Assembly (NCBI GenBank): GCA_031555935.1
Contig: JAVBTX010000025.1
Location: 30,998 to 94,997, forward strand
Direction: 5' to 3'
DNA from: Roseburia_C sp031555935
Lineage (GTDB): Bacteria > Bacillota > Clostridia > Lachnospirales > Lachnospiraceae
Length of the DNA: 64,000 nt
Below, piece by piece: positions 1 to 7,549 of this stretch (the stretch's first letter is position 1; each line of letters begins with the position of its first letter). The notes under the pieces were generated by a model. That model did not search any database, was not told the DNA's origin, and saw nothing but the letters and a program-made list of their open reading frames with translations. The translations under genes were made by a program, and so were the position numbers.

Positions 1-266
1 GGTGAATCACCTGAAATATGTGCTTTTTCACAAACAACTGCATAAACATCTGGAACATGGTTACCGATTACAACCTGATACTGTCCCCCCGACTTCATCA
101 CCGTAACGATTCCTTCTGTTGCCTTTAATACATCTGTGTTTGCCTTTGCTTCGTCTTTTAATTTAAAACGAAGTCTGGTAATACAGTGGGTCAGACTGAC
201 GATATTGTCTCTGCCACCAACATTTTGGATAATGATTTTTGCTAATCCATCATACTTACTTGCCAT
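1..266 (-). CDS. PTS EIIB domain of a beta-glucoside-type permease (5' part only)
   Basis: The first 88 codons of a leftward gene that runs off the window. The product starts MASKYDGLAKIIIQNVG and has HCITRLRFKL around residues 32-41, which is the active-site cysteine loop of PTS EIIB domains of the glucose/beta-glucoside family. In this family the cysteine takes phosphate from EIIA and passes it to the incoming sugar. The EIIC and any EIIA part lie outside the window, so the sugar cannot be named. The ATG at 266 is preceded by a GGAGG ribosome site. No antiterminator hairpin of the LicT type was recognised in the short upstream region. Confidence 0.85.
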   Translation of the reverse strand, partial: MASKYDGLAKIIIQNVGGRDNIVSLTHCITRLRFKLKDEAKANTDVLKATEGIVTVMKSGGQYQVVIGNHVPDVYAVVCEKAHISGDS

Positions 267-357
267 AGTATTCCCTCCACTTTTTCATTAAGTTTTTTAT
301 CTAAATTCAGTATTTACCATTTTGGCGAAAAAAAACCAAATGGAATAAAGTGAGTGA

Positions 358-386
358 CTTTACACAGACTTTACATAAGCTTTACA
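358..386 (+). promoter_or_regulatory. Three helically phased CTTTACA direct repeats
   Basis: CTTTACA occurs at 358, 369 and 380, exactly 11 bp apart, just upstream of the -35 box of the malate dehydrogenase-like gene. Hexamers repeated every 11 bp on one DNA face are the usual target of OmpR/PhoB-family response regulators (PhoP boxes of Bacillus are TT-ACA-like). The repeats are seen; the regulator is inferred. Confidence 0.5.
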
Positions 387-405
387 AATCTGTGCCCTTT
401 TATGA

Positions 406-434
406 TTGATGAAAAAATTTTCCTACTATATGAT
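406..434 (+). promoter_or_regulatory. Sigma-A-type promoter of the mdh-malic enzyme genes
   Basis: TTGATG at 406-411, a 17-bp spacer, and TATGAT at 429-434. An AAAGGAG ribosome site follows before the ATG at 467. The -35 box is weak, which fits an activated promoter. Confidence 0.6.
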
Positions 435-466
435 GGGGGTACATTATAAAAAAAGGAGTCATACAC

Positions 467-1408
467 ATGCGAAAAGGTAAAAAAATATCTATTCTAGGTG
501 CTGGAAATGTTGGAGCCAGCATCGCTTATGCACTTACAATTAACGGTTTGGCATCAGAAATCGTTCTAGTTGACATCAATACCGAAAAGGCAAAAGGTGA
601 AGCGATGGATATCCTTCAAGGAACCGCTTTCTGCCCATCTGTTGATATTTATGCTGGTGATTATCCTGATACTGCTGATTCTGACATTGTTGTTATTACC
701 GTTGGACAGGCGAGAAAGCCTGGTCAGACTCGTATCGACCTTGCCCAGAATAACGTTAACATCATAAAATCCGTTGCTCCACAAATTGTAAAATACGCGC
801 CTAATGCGATTTACATTATGGTTAGTAATCCAGTTGATATCCTCACCTATGCGATGATTAAATATTCTGGTCTGCCTGAGCGACAGATTATCGGTAGTGG
901 TACCATGCTTGATACAACCAGACTTCGTACTGCAATCGCAGGTCACGTTGAATTAAACCCAAGAAATGTTCATGCTTATGTATTTGGTGAGCATGGTGAT
1001 TCCTTGATGGTTCCTTGGTCTCTAGTTTCAATTGCTGGTATGACGATGCCTGAATACTGCGGTAATGATAAGCATTTTTCTGACAAAGTTCTAACTGATA
1101 TTGCCGAAGATGTGAAAACATCCGGTGCTCAGGTTATCGCTTTAAAGGGCGCAACCTACTATGCTGTTGCTCTTTCCGTATGTCATATCTGTGATGTTAT
1201 CATCCGCGATATCGACTCTGCCCTCACCGTTTCCGCGATGGTAAATGGTCAGTACGGCATTGAAGATGTTTGTTTGAGTCTACCATTCGTTGTTGGCTGT
1301 AACGGTATCATCGACAAATTAACACCGCCACTTCAGCCAGATGAGTTAGCAAAGCTGCAAGCTAGCGCGAACTCCCTGAAAGAGATTATTGCGGCACTAG
1401 AACTGTAA
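467..1408 (+). CDS. Malate dehydrogenase (lactate-dehydrogenase-type scaffold)
   Basis: A 313-aa NAD-dependent 2-hydroxyacid dehydrogenase. Visible: GAGNVGAS Rossmann loop (11-18), Asp36 at the NAD-specific position, SNPVDILTY (120-128), LDTTRLR with Asp149 and Arg152, and GEHGDS with catalytic His176. The overall look (GEHGDS, MVPWS, KGATYY) is that of L-lactate dehydrogenase, but the substrate-specificity loop reads GQARKPGQTR. Arg83 sits where lactate dehydrogenases have Gln (classical position 102) and where malate dehydrogenases have Arg. Reduction of oxaloacetate or oxidation of malate is therefore the better call than lactate. A malic enzyme gene follows 43 bp downstream, giving a malate-centred pair. 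Databases will probably name it L-lactate dehydrogenase. Confidence 0.75.
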   Translation: MRKGKKISILGAGNVGASIAYALTINGLASEIVLVDINTEKAKGEAMDILQGTAFCPSVDIYAGDYPDTADSDIVVITVGQARKPGQTRIDLAQNNVNIIKSVAPQIVKYAPNAIYIMVSNPVDILTYAMIKYSGLPERQIIGSGTMLDTTRLRTAIAGHVELNPRNVHAYVFGEHGDSLMVPWSLVSIAGMTMPEYCGNDKHFSDKVLTDIAEDVKTSGAQVIALKGATYYAVALSVCHICDVIIRDIDSALTVSAMVNGQYGIEDVCLSLPFVVGCNGIIDKLTPPLQPDELAKLQASANSLKEIIAALEL

Positions 1409-1451
1409 TGGTATAATAAATGTTAACGCGAAACAGAAAGGAAGTAAAAAA

Positions 1452-2624
1452 ATGGATTATGCATCAGAATCATTAAAAAAACACTATGACTGGAAAGGTA
1501 AAATCGAAGTTATTACTCGTGCGCCACTGGGCGACAAAGATGACCTTTCCCTTGCTTATACACCTGGCGTTGCCCAGCCTTGTCTGGAAATCCAGAAAGA
1601 TGTTGATTTAAGCTATGAACTCACCCGTCGTTCGAACCTTGTTGCCGTTGTAACCGATGGTACTGCTGTCCTTGGCCTTGGCGATATCGGACCAGAAGCT
1701 GGTATGCCGGTAATGGAAGGAAAATGTGCGCTGTTCAAAGCGTTCGGTGATGTTGACGCGATTCCACTCTGCATCCGTTCCAAAGAAGTTGACGATATTG
1801 TTAATACCGTTACGCTATTGGCAGGCAGCTTCGGCGGCATTAACTTAGAAGATATTTCCGCTCCACGTTGTTTCGAAATTGAACGTCGTTTAAAAGAAAC
1901 CTGCGATATTCCAATTTTCCATGATGACCAGCACGGAACTGCTGTCGTAACCTTAGCAGCAATGTTAAATGCCTTGAAACTGACTGGCCGTAAATTAGAA
2001 GACATCAGCGTTGTTACAAGTGGTGCCGGTGCGGCTGGTATCGCAATTATCCGTCTGTTGATGGCTATGGGATTGAAAAACGTGATTCTTTGTGACCGTC
2101 AGGGTGCTATCTATGAAGGACGTGACGGCCTGAATAAAGAGAAAGAAGAAATGGCTAAGATTTCTAATCTTGATAAAAAGAAAGGCACACTTGCGGATGT
2201 ATTGGTTGGTGCTGATGTATTTATCGGTGTTTCTGCTCCGGGCTGTGTGACACCGGAAATGGTGAAATCAATGGCGAAAGACCCTATTCTTTTCCCAATG
2301 GCTAACCCTACTCCAGAAATCATGCCTGACCTTGCCAAAGAAGCTGGTGCAGCAGTTGTTGGTACTGGACGCAGTGACTTCCCGAACCAGATTAACAATG
2401 TCCTAGCATTCCCGGGAATCTTCCGCGGTACCTTTGATGTTCGCGCAAGTGATATCAATGATGAGATGAAGATTGCTGCTGCTTATGCTATCGCAGATGC
2501 AGTGGAAGCTGACAAGCTGTCACCGGAATATATTATTCCAAGTGCTCTTGATAAGAGTGTTGCATCTGCTGTTGCTAAGGCGGTTGCGGAAGCTGCTCGT
2601 AAATCTGGGGTCGCACGTATCTAA
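1452..2624 (+). CDS. NAD(P)-dependent malic enzyme
   Basis: A 390-aa short bacterial malic enzyme that converts malate to pyruvate and CO2 in the cytosol. Visible: YTPGVAQPC (residues 36-44, with the catalytic Tyr36), the GDIGPEAGMPVMEGK block ending at Lys91, the metal/substrate motif HDDQHGTAVV (157-166) and the dinucleotide loop SGAGAAG (190-196). The length matches the short single-subunit bacterial type without a phosphotransacetylase tail. It is cotranscribed with the upstream dehydrogenase: there is no terminator between them, and an AAAGGAAG ribosome site precedes the ATG. Together the two genes interconvert oxaloacetate, malate and pyruvate. Cofactor choice (NAD or NADP) cannot be settled by eye. 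Confidence 0.92.
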   Translation: MDYASESLKKHYDWKGKIEVITRAPLGDKDDLSLAYTPGVAQPCLEIQKDVDLSYELTRRSNLVAVVTDGTAVLGLGDIGPEAGMPVMEGKCALFKAFGDVDAIPLCIRSKEVDDIVNTVTLLAGSFGGINLEDISAPRCFEIERRLKETCDIPIFHDDQHGTAVVTLAAMLNALKLTGRKLEDISVVTSGAGAAGIAIIRLLMAMGLKNVILCDRQGAIYEGRDGLNKEKEEMAKISNLDKKKGTLADVLVGADVFIGVSAPGCVTPEMVKSMAKDPILFPMANPTPEIMPDLAKEAGAAVVGTGRSDFPNQINNVLAFPGIFRGTFDVRASDINDEMKIAAAYAIADAVEADKLSPEYIIPSALDKSVASAVAKAVAEAARKSGVARI

Positions 2625-2695
2625 AGTTACGTGTGTCTAAGAGTTGCACGCAACTAAGGTTGCGGTATCTGAGTGCTAAAATCAGAATATTAAAG

Positions 2696-2751
2696 GAGGG
2701 TATCTGGACGCAAGTTGTAACAACTGCGCGCCAGATACCCTCTTGTATTTT
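2696..2751 (+). terminator. Rho-independent terminator after the malic enzyme gene
   Basis: A 12-bp perfect stem (2696-2707 with 2731-2742) around a 23-nt loop, followed by a T-rich run. It lies between convergent genes and may serve both strands. Confidence 0.8.
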
Positions 2752-2759
2752 AATATCAT

Positions 2760-3335
2760 CTATCTCTTCCTAATACATTTGTCAAACAATACTTCCATAG
2801 ATTTATAATTACAAAGAAATGAGTCCTGACTTGCTTTCATCATTTCCACTACAGACGTATTGGCAAAGTTAATAACATATCCATTTTTAAGTGCCAGTGC
2901 ACGTGCGAATTCACGTTGACTCCTTCCATTACCCTCACGAAATGGGTGTAGGGCATTTATTTCCGAAAAATAATATGCTAGTTTATGGGAAAATTCCTGT
3001 TGTTCCATACCTGAGTGAAAATCTTCTGCCCTAAGCTTTCTAAATATTTCTTCTGCTTGTGATTCGATAAACATTACATTGCAAAACATATTCCCTTTTG
3101 CAATATCAACTGTTCTGACCTTTCCTGCCCACTCAAAAATATCTTGAAACATATATTGATGTATTGCACAAAGGTGCTTAAATCCATAATCTCCTTCAAT
3201 TGGTTTATCAATCAACTCTAAGATTCTAAGCATAGTCAGTTTACGTTCTATGGTACATAATTTTTGCTGCTCCTGTATTCCCAATTTATTAATCAACACA
3301 TTGGAATTAGGATAACAGTATTTTGTATCTGCCAT
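2760..3335 (-). CDS. Fic-domain toxin (AMP-transferase family)
   Basis: About 191 aa. The Fic signature HPFREGNGRSQREF is complete, with the catalytic His, the acidic metal-binding residue, the GNGR loop and the second Arg. Such enzymes usually transfer AMP from ATP to a hydroxyl of a target protein. The start is placed at the ATG at 3335, which has GAGG 7 nt upstream; a TTG at 3341 would overlap the upstream stop. No inhibitory helix with an S/T-xxx-E-G/N motif was seen inside this protein, so it looks like a class I Fic toxin needing a separate antitoxin. That antitoxin is encoded 2 bp upstream in the same transcript. The target is unknown. Confidence 0.88.
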   Translation of the reverse strand: MADTKYCYPNSNVLINKLGIQEQQKLCTIERKLTMLRILELIDKPIEGDYGFKHLCAIHQYMFQDIFEWAGKVRTVDIAKGNMFCNVMFIESQAEEIFRKLRAEDFHSGMEQQEFSHKLAYYFSEINALHPFREGNGRSQREFARALALKNGYVINFANTSVVEMMKASQDSFLCNYKSMEVLFDKCIRKR

Positions 3336-3337
3336 AA

Positions 3338-3661
3338 TCAAACCTCACTTAAAATCTGTTTCCTAATATCATCACCCGATATCACACCACTCTTATATGC
3401 TTTCAGCAATTCGATATCTTCTGAATTCAATTTCATCCCTTCCAGCGCCAATGTTGCATCTACCTCACGTATTGCCTCCTCTGCTGTATACGGAGCACGG
3501 TTCAGCTTTATCTCAAAAGGAATACCTTCCTGGATAACTAATTGATTTAAGGACATATTGATATATGTGGACAAATTCAACCCCAATTTATCAAGAATAT
3601 CTGCTGCATTCTCCTTTAACTTTTCTGGTGTTCGCACTTGAACATATGTCATATTTTCCAT
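3338..3661 (-). CDS. Antitoxin for the Fic toxin: RelB/DinJ-like N-terminus plus VbhA-like inhibitory tail
   Basis: A 107-aa protein starting MENMTYVQVR at the ATG with an AGAGGTG ribosome site (an upstream in-frame ATG lacks one). Residues 1-55 resemble the ribbon-helix-helix RelB/DinJ antitoxins (VQVRTPEKLKENAADILD, then STYINMSLNQLV). The C-terminal part contains TLALEG (Thr70-Glu74-Gly75), matching the S/T-xxx-E-G/N motif with which VbhA-type antitoxins block the Fic ATP site, followed by ELLKAYKSGVISGDDI as in the VbhA domain. It therefore seems to combine DNA binding and Fic inhibition. It is the first gene of the pair and has a strong promoter of its own. Confidence 0.75.
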   Translation of the reverse strand: MENMTYVQVRTPEKLKENAADILDKLGLNLSTYINMSLNQLVIQEGIPFEIKLNRAPYTAEEAIREVDATLALEGMKLNSEDIELLKAYKSGVISGDDIRKQILSEV

Positions 3662-3687
3662 TTTCAACACCTCTTTTCCATACACAT

Positions 3688-3716
3688 ATTATATAACATT
3701 GTCAATACACCGTCAA
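3688..3716 (-). promoter_or_regulatory. Promoter of the Fic antitoxin-toxin pair
   Basis: On the minus strand: TTGACG (3716-3711), a 17-bp spacer and TATAAT (3693-3688), about 27 nt upstream of the start. The spacer carries a second TTGACA, so TTGAC is repeated 11 bp apart. The -35 box touches the end of the adjacent palindrome, suggesting an autoregulated control region. Confidence 0.7.
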
Positions 3717-3774
3717 TACAACTTAAAATATCCCAAAATCAAAACTCTGATTTTGGGATATTTTAAGTTGTATT
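3715..3774. terminator. Perfect 27-bp palindrome with 6-nt loop, probably the terminator of the amino acid ABC operon
   Basis: Arms 3715-3741 and 3748-3774 are perfectly complementary around a 6-nt loop. It sits 9 bp after the substrate-binding protein stop codon and immediately before the toxin-antitoxin promoter. The T-run after the stem is poor, so a role as operator or mobile palindrome cannot be excluded. Confidence 0.6.
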
Positions 3775-3783
3775 TCCATATTC

Positions 3784-4689
3784 TTATTCTACGATTCCAC
3801 CTTCAACAACCAAACTATCCGGGTCAACCGTATCACCATAGACCGGTTTTAAGGTTTCTTCATATGCATTATGGAAGAAGTTTTCTTCTGCCAATGCTTT
3901 GATTTCATCATTGATCCAGTTCAGCAATTCGGTATTACCTTTTTGCACTGCTGGAGCAATTGTGTCTAGACTTCCCAATGACTCAATTCCTACGGTAAAT
4001 CCGGCATTCTCAATTGCCCACGCCAACACCTCAGTGTTATCAGTCGAAAATGCATCGCCGCGGCCATCTAACAAGGCATTGTAAGCTTCTGTATACTGGT
4101 CAAATTTAAGCAGCTCTACATCTGGATAATTGTCTGTGAAATACGTCTCAGCAGTCGTTCCTTTGCTGACAATTAAGGTCTTGCCATTTAGTTGTTCTGG
4201 TTCGGTAATCACAGCACCATCTGGGGATACTACACCGAGTGCCACCTTCATGTATGGCAGTGCGAAATCAACCTGCTCACTTCGTTCCGGGGTGACGGTG
4301 AAGTTTGCTAAAATAATGTCGACTTTACCGGTCTTTAGATATTCGACCCGGCTCGCTGGCTCGACCGAAACATACTCTACGGTGACACCTAAATCTTCAC
4401 CGATTCGATTGCCATAGTATACGTCATAGCCTTGGTAATCACCATTTTCATCGACATAACCAAATGGCTTTTTGTCGCTGAATACACCAATAATCACTTT
4501 ACCGCTGGCTTTGATTTCATCTAGTGTTCTAGCTGTTCCTTTGCTATTTTTCTGTTGTTGCTCAGTTGCTGGTTCATTTGCACTGGCTTGATCTAATGCA
4601 TTCTGTACGCTGTTATTTTTTCCACAGCCGGCTAAGGTCCCTAACGTTAATGCACCAATTAAAATTGCTCCTAGTAATCTCTTCTTCAT
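3784..4689 (-). CDS. Polar amino acid ABC transporter, substrate-binding lipoprotein
   Basis: A 301-aa lipoprotein. Its N-terminal signal ends in the lipobox LAGC (Cys22), followed by a Ser/Asn/Gln-rich linker. From about residue 55 the SBP_bac_3 fold begins (KVIIGVFSDKKPFGYVDENG, then GYDVYYGNRIGEDLG, later VDIILANFTVTPERSEQV). Such proteins are anchored outside the membrane and deliver amino acids such as glutamate, glutamine or cystine to the permease. It is the last gene of a four-gene operon, and its ATG overlaps the stop of the ATPase gene (ATGA). The substrate cannot be told from sequence alone; the iron-sulfur/cysteine genes next door make cystine a reasonable guess only. Confidence 0.88.
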   Translation of the reverse strand: MKKRLLGAILIGALTLGTLAGCGKNNSVQNALDQASANEPATEQQQKNSKGTARTLDEIKASGKVIIGVFSDKKPFGYVDENGDYQGYDVYYGNRIGEDLGVTVEYVSVEPASRVEYLKTGKVDIILANFTVTPERSEQVDFALPYMKVALGVVSPDGAVITEPEQLNGKTLIVSKGTTAETYFTDNYPDVELLKFDQYTEAYNALLDGRGDAFSTDNTEVLAWAIENAGFTVGIESLGSLDTIAPAVQKGNTELLNWINDEIKALAEENFFHNAYEETLKPVYGDTVDPDSLVVEGGIVE

Positions 4690-5456
4690 GATATTTTTCT
4701 CTCCTCTTTTTTTATACTTTCATACTCAAAGGTATGAATAAATTCTCCGGCACGTTTTGTCATCGGATGATTAAACAAAAGCTCCGGGGTATTTTCTTCG
4801 ATAATGACTCCATTTTCCAGAAAAATCACACGGTCTGCCACCGCTTTGGCAAATTGCATTTCATGGGTCACAATTGCCATTGTCATACCTTGCTTTGCCA
4901 GTTCTAAAACAACGTTTAATACTTCTCTGACCATCTCTGGGTCAAGGGCTGCTGTCACTTCATCTAATAGCAGCATTTCAGGATGCATACACAGTGCCCG
5001 CACAATTGCAACGCGCTGCTTCTGCCCACCGGATAGCTGACGCGGATAGGCATCTTTTCGGTCTAATAAACCAACACGTTCTAGTAACTCCTCCGCTTCT
5101 TTTTTAACTTCTGCCTTATTACGACGCTGAGCAACGACTGGGCCTAAGATAATATTTTCCAAGATGGTCATATGTGGAAATAAATCATAGCTTTGAAATA
5201 CCATGCCGATTTTTTGCCGCACCAGATTCATTTCTTTCGGCTGTCCGCTGATAAGCTCACCATTTAATTTAACCTGACCACCATCAATTGGCTCTAACCC
5301 GTTGATACAACGCAGTAAGGTGCTCTTTCCACAGCCCGAGGGTCCGATAATAACAACGACTTCCCCTTTATTTATTTTTAGGGAAATGTCCCGCAACACT
5401 GGCGTCTCGCCAAATTTTTTATTAATATGGGATATTTCTAGTAATGTTTCATTCAT
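4686..5456 (-). CDS. Polar amino acid ABC transporter, ATP-binding protein
   Basis: About 256 aa. Walker A GPSGCGKST, signature LSGGQKQRVAIVRAL, Walker B LLLDEVTAALDPE and the switch His in IVTHEM are all intact, typical of GlnQ/TcyC-type ATPases. It powers import through the two permeases encoded upstream. The ATG at 5456 (MNETLLEI) is preferred because AGAGGTG stands 6 nt before it; a GTG three codons earlier lies inside that ribosome site. The gene is tightly packed between the permease genes and the binding protein gene. Confidence 0.92.
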   Translation of the reverse strand: MNETLLEISHINKKFGETPVLRDISLKINKGEVVVIIGPSGCGKSTLLRCINGLEPIDGGQVKLNGELISGQPKEMNLVRQKIGMVFQSYDLFPHMTILENIILGPVVAQRRNKAEVKKEAEELLERVGLLDRKDAYPRQLSGGQKQRVAIVRALCMHPEMLLLDEVTAALDPEMVREVLNVVLELAKQGMTMAIVTHEMQFAKAVADRVIFLENGVIIEENTPELLFNHPMTKRAGEFIHTFEYESIKKEERKIS

Positions 5457-5473
5457 ATGTTCCACCTCTTACT

Positions 5474-6151
5474 TTAGTTTTGCCATTTCAACTCCATCCG
5501 CTTTGCCAATATCGAGATTGGGTAACAGGATATGAAGTATAAGAAAAAGATTACGCCATATATCCACAACGCTGCACTTGGATACGTATTGCGGTTTGCT
5601 TCAATGATCTGCTGTCCTACCTTTAAGACCTCCACAACGCCAATCAACACTACCAGCGAAGTCGTCTTAATCATTCGTGTGGTCAAATTAATGGCCAACG
5701 GTATTAACTGTCGTATCGTCTGCGGGATAATGACATAACGATAGATTTCTATTTTCTTCAGTCCAACCGCTGCCCCGCTTTCATACTGATGCTTTGGTAC
5801 TGCTTCTAAGGCTCCTCGGACCAAATCTCCCATCTCTGCGGTTCCCCATAAAACAAATACGATAACCGCTGACACCTCACCGGGAATGTTGACGCCGATG
5901 GCCTTGGTTACACCAAAGTACATCAGAAACAGTAACACCAACTGCGGCATGATTCGAATGAACTCCAGATAAATGCGACAAATTGTTTTTATCACCGGTT
6001 GCTTCACAGTCATCAGCAGACCAAATAATATTCCGGTTATCATCGAGATACCAACCGATAACAATGAGATTCGAATCGTTACCCACAAGCCATAGAGTAA
6101 ACGCTCTAAATTATTTCCCATAAATAATACGCTAATTCCCAAATCCTGCAT
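5474..6151 (-). CDS. Polar amino acid ABC transporter, permease (second)
   Basis: About 225 aa, HisM/GlnP-type inner-membrane permease. About five hydrophobic spans are visible, with the EAA loop around GAAVGLKKIEIYRYVIIPQTIRQLIP. It starts at the ATG at 6151 (MQDLGISV) after an AAGGAAG ribosome site, overlapping the end of the upstream permease gene by 20 bp, which suggests coupled translation. The two permeases are homologous and probably form a heterodimer. Confidence 0.9.
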   Translation of the reverse strand: MQDLGISVLFMGNNLERLLYGLWVTIRISLLSVGISMITGILFGLLMTVKQPVIKTICRIYLEFIRIMPQLVLLFLMYFGVTKAIGVNIPGEVSAVIVFVLWGTAEMGDLVRGALEAVPKHQYESGAAVGLKKIEIYRYVIIPQTIRQLIPLAINLTTRMIKTTSLVVLIGVVEVLKVGQQIIEANRNTYPSAALWIYGVIFFLYFISCYPISILAKRMELKWQN

Positions 6152-6791
6152 AACGAAGCTTCCTTTCCAGAACCGCAAAGATTGCAGATATCGGCAGTAA
6201 TATCAGTAAATATGACAGTACCAGCATCAGCAATGCTTCATCCGTTTTATAGTAAAGACCGATTAAATCCTTGGCAACATACATCAAGTCTGCCAATGCC
6301 ACTGCGGAAAATACAGAGGTTTCTTTGATCAGAAAGATTACATTGGCACAAATGGCCGGTACTGCTGAGGCAAATGCCTGTGGAAAAATCACATAGCGGA
6401 GTGCCTGCGTGCCGCTCAAACCGATTGCTGCGGATGACTCCCATTGAATCTTTTCAACTGCTTCCAAACCACTGCGAAAGGCTTCTGCCATGTAACTGCC
6501 ACCGAGGAACGATAGTCCGATAATGGCACATGTGCTTGACTCAATCATGATTCCCAGCTTTGGCAAACCAAAGTAGAGGAAAAATAGCTGAATCAAAAGT
6601 GGCGTATTTCTGGATAATTCGATATAACAACTAACAATTCTTTTTAGTACCGGAATCCGATAATGTTGTATTATCACACATATAATTCCAACCAGCATTG
6701 AGATTAATATTCCGATTAGGGCAATCTCCAGGGTAACTTTGGCCGCCAGTGCATATACTGGTATATAATTTTTAATAAAGGTAATGTCCAT
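6132..6791 (-). CDS. Polar amino acid ABC transporter, permease (first)
   Basis: A 219-aa HisM/GlnP-type permease and the first gene of the importer operon. Visible: an N-terminal periplasmic-facing segment, about five membrane spans, and the conserved loop SSAAIGLSGTQALRYVIFPQA that docks on the ATPase. An AAGGAGGG ribosome site precedes the ATG. The 236 bp upstream (6792-7027) are AT-rich and should hold the operon promoter, but no convincing -35/-10 pair was found there. Confidence 0.9.
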   Translation of the reverse strand: MDITFIKNYIPVYALAAKVTLEIALIGILISMLVGIICVIIQHYRIPVLKRIVSCYIELSRNTPLLIQLFFLYFGLPKLGIMIESSTCAIIGLSFLGGSYMAEAFRSGLEAVEKIQWESSAAIGLSGTQALRYVIFPQAFASAVPAICANVIFLIKETSVFSAVALADLMYVAKDLIGLYYKTDEALLMLVLSYLLILLPISAIFAVLERKLRYAGFGN

Positions 6792-6991
6792 CTGTCAAAC
6801 GCCCTCCTTCCTTTCATTTGTGGCTAAATTCCCCCACGTATTGGGCGGGATTTCACTTATATCTTAATATGTTCTGGTAAAAGCTGTTATGTTACTTTTT
6901 TCAAACATATATGTAAGATTTATGTTGTATTCATCTTGCTTTTTTCTTTTCATATATTTCCTATCCATTTTATATGAATTGTGTTTAATAT

Positions 6992-7023
6992 AAAACTCCT
7001 TGCATAATTTGTCAAGGAGTTTT
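6992..7023 (-). terminator. Terminator of the Rrf2 regulator gene
   Basis: An 11-bp stem (6992-7002 with 7013-7023), 10-nt loop, flanked by A-rich and T-rich tracts. It lies 4 bp after the stop of the leftward Rrf2 gene. Confidence 0.85.
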
Positions 7024-7027
7024 TTCC

Positions 7028-7462
7028 TTATATTACATATTCACATTTCATTTCCTTCTGCCAGTCCATCATGTCCTTCAGTGTATACTTATCCACCACA
7101 CCAGCGATTGCCTCATCCAATTCTTCCCAAATACGAAGTGATACGCATTCAGCCTTACGGCTGCAAGCATTTACTTCATCTTCCAGACACGCTACTGGTG
7201 CCAGACTGCCTTCGACCTGACGCAATATCATTCCCACCGTATATTCCTCTGGTGCTCTCATCAGGCGATAGCCTCCCTGCGGTCCGCGAATACTCTTCAC
7301 AAATCCGCCCCGTACCAATATTGATATGATTTGTTCTAAATATTTCATCGAAACATCCTGACGTTCTGCTGTATCTTTGAGACGTACTGGTTCTGCACCA
7401 TCATTTAATGCAATATCTAGTAATAAACGTACCGCATAACGCCCCTTTGTCGATATTTTCAT
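7028..7462 (-). CDS. Rrf2-family transcriptional regulator (CymR/IscR-like)
   Basis: A 144-aa winged-helix regulator starting MKISTKGRYAVRLLLDIAL, the standard Rrf2 N-terminus. The recognition region is around VSMKYLEQIISILVRGGFVKSIRGPQGGYRL. Three cysteines, C-x7-C-x5-C, lie before SLRIWEELD where IscR-type members bind an iron-sulfur cluster. It follows the nifU gene, has its own promoter (7504-7533) and is the second Rrf2 gene within 2.5 kb. CymR-like members control cysteine uptake and synthesis; IscR-like members control iron-sulfur assembly. Which applies here is not decidable by eye, but the amino acid importer just downstream would suit a CymR role. Confidence 0.88.
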   Translation of the reverse strand: MKISTKGRYAVRLLLDIALNDGAEPVRLKDTAERQDVSMKYLEQIISILVRGGFVKSIRGPQGGYRLMRAPEEYTVGMILRQVEGSLAPVACLEDEVNACSRKAECVSLRIWEELDEAIAGVVDKYTLKDMMDWQKEMKCEYVI

Positions 7463-7503
7463 ATTGTCACCTCTTCCTTTTTTATCCCCAATGCTTTTTT
7501 CTT

Positions 7504-7533
7504 ATTATATATTCCATAAACCTAGTATGTCAA
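7504..7533 (-). promoter_or_regulatory. Promoter of the second Rrf2 gene
   Basis: Minus strand TTGACA (7533-7528), 18-bp spacer, TATAAT (7509-7504). A CTAGG hexamer-like element occurs both in the spacer and upstream of the -35 box, and may be an operator for the gene's own product. Confidence 0.65.
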
Positions 7534-7549
7534 TATGAAAAATTCCTAG

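Noticed and set aside
566..946. Antisense ORFs over mdh and many other genes (for example 1613-2005, 24445-24843, 43473-43727)
   Set aside because: They lie opposite strongly recognised genes, have no family features and no convincing ribosome sites.
467..1408. Calling this gene L-lactate dehydrogenase (ldh)
   Set aside because: The specificity loop has Arg (Arg83) instead of Gln, and a malic enzyme follows. General similarity alone would mislead.
6792..6991. Confident promoter for the amino acid importer
   Set aside because: Several AT-rich hexamers exist but no -35/-10 pair with proper spacing stood out.
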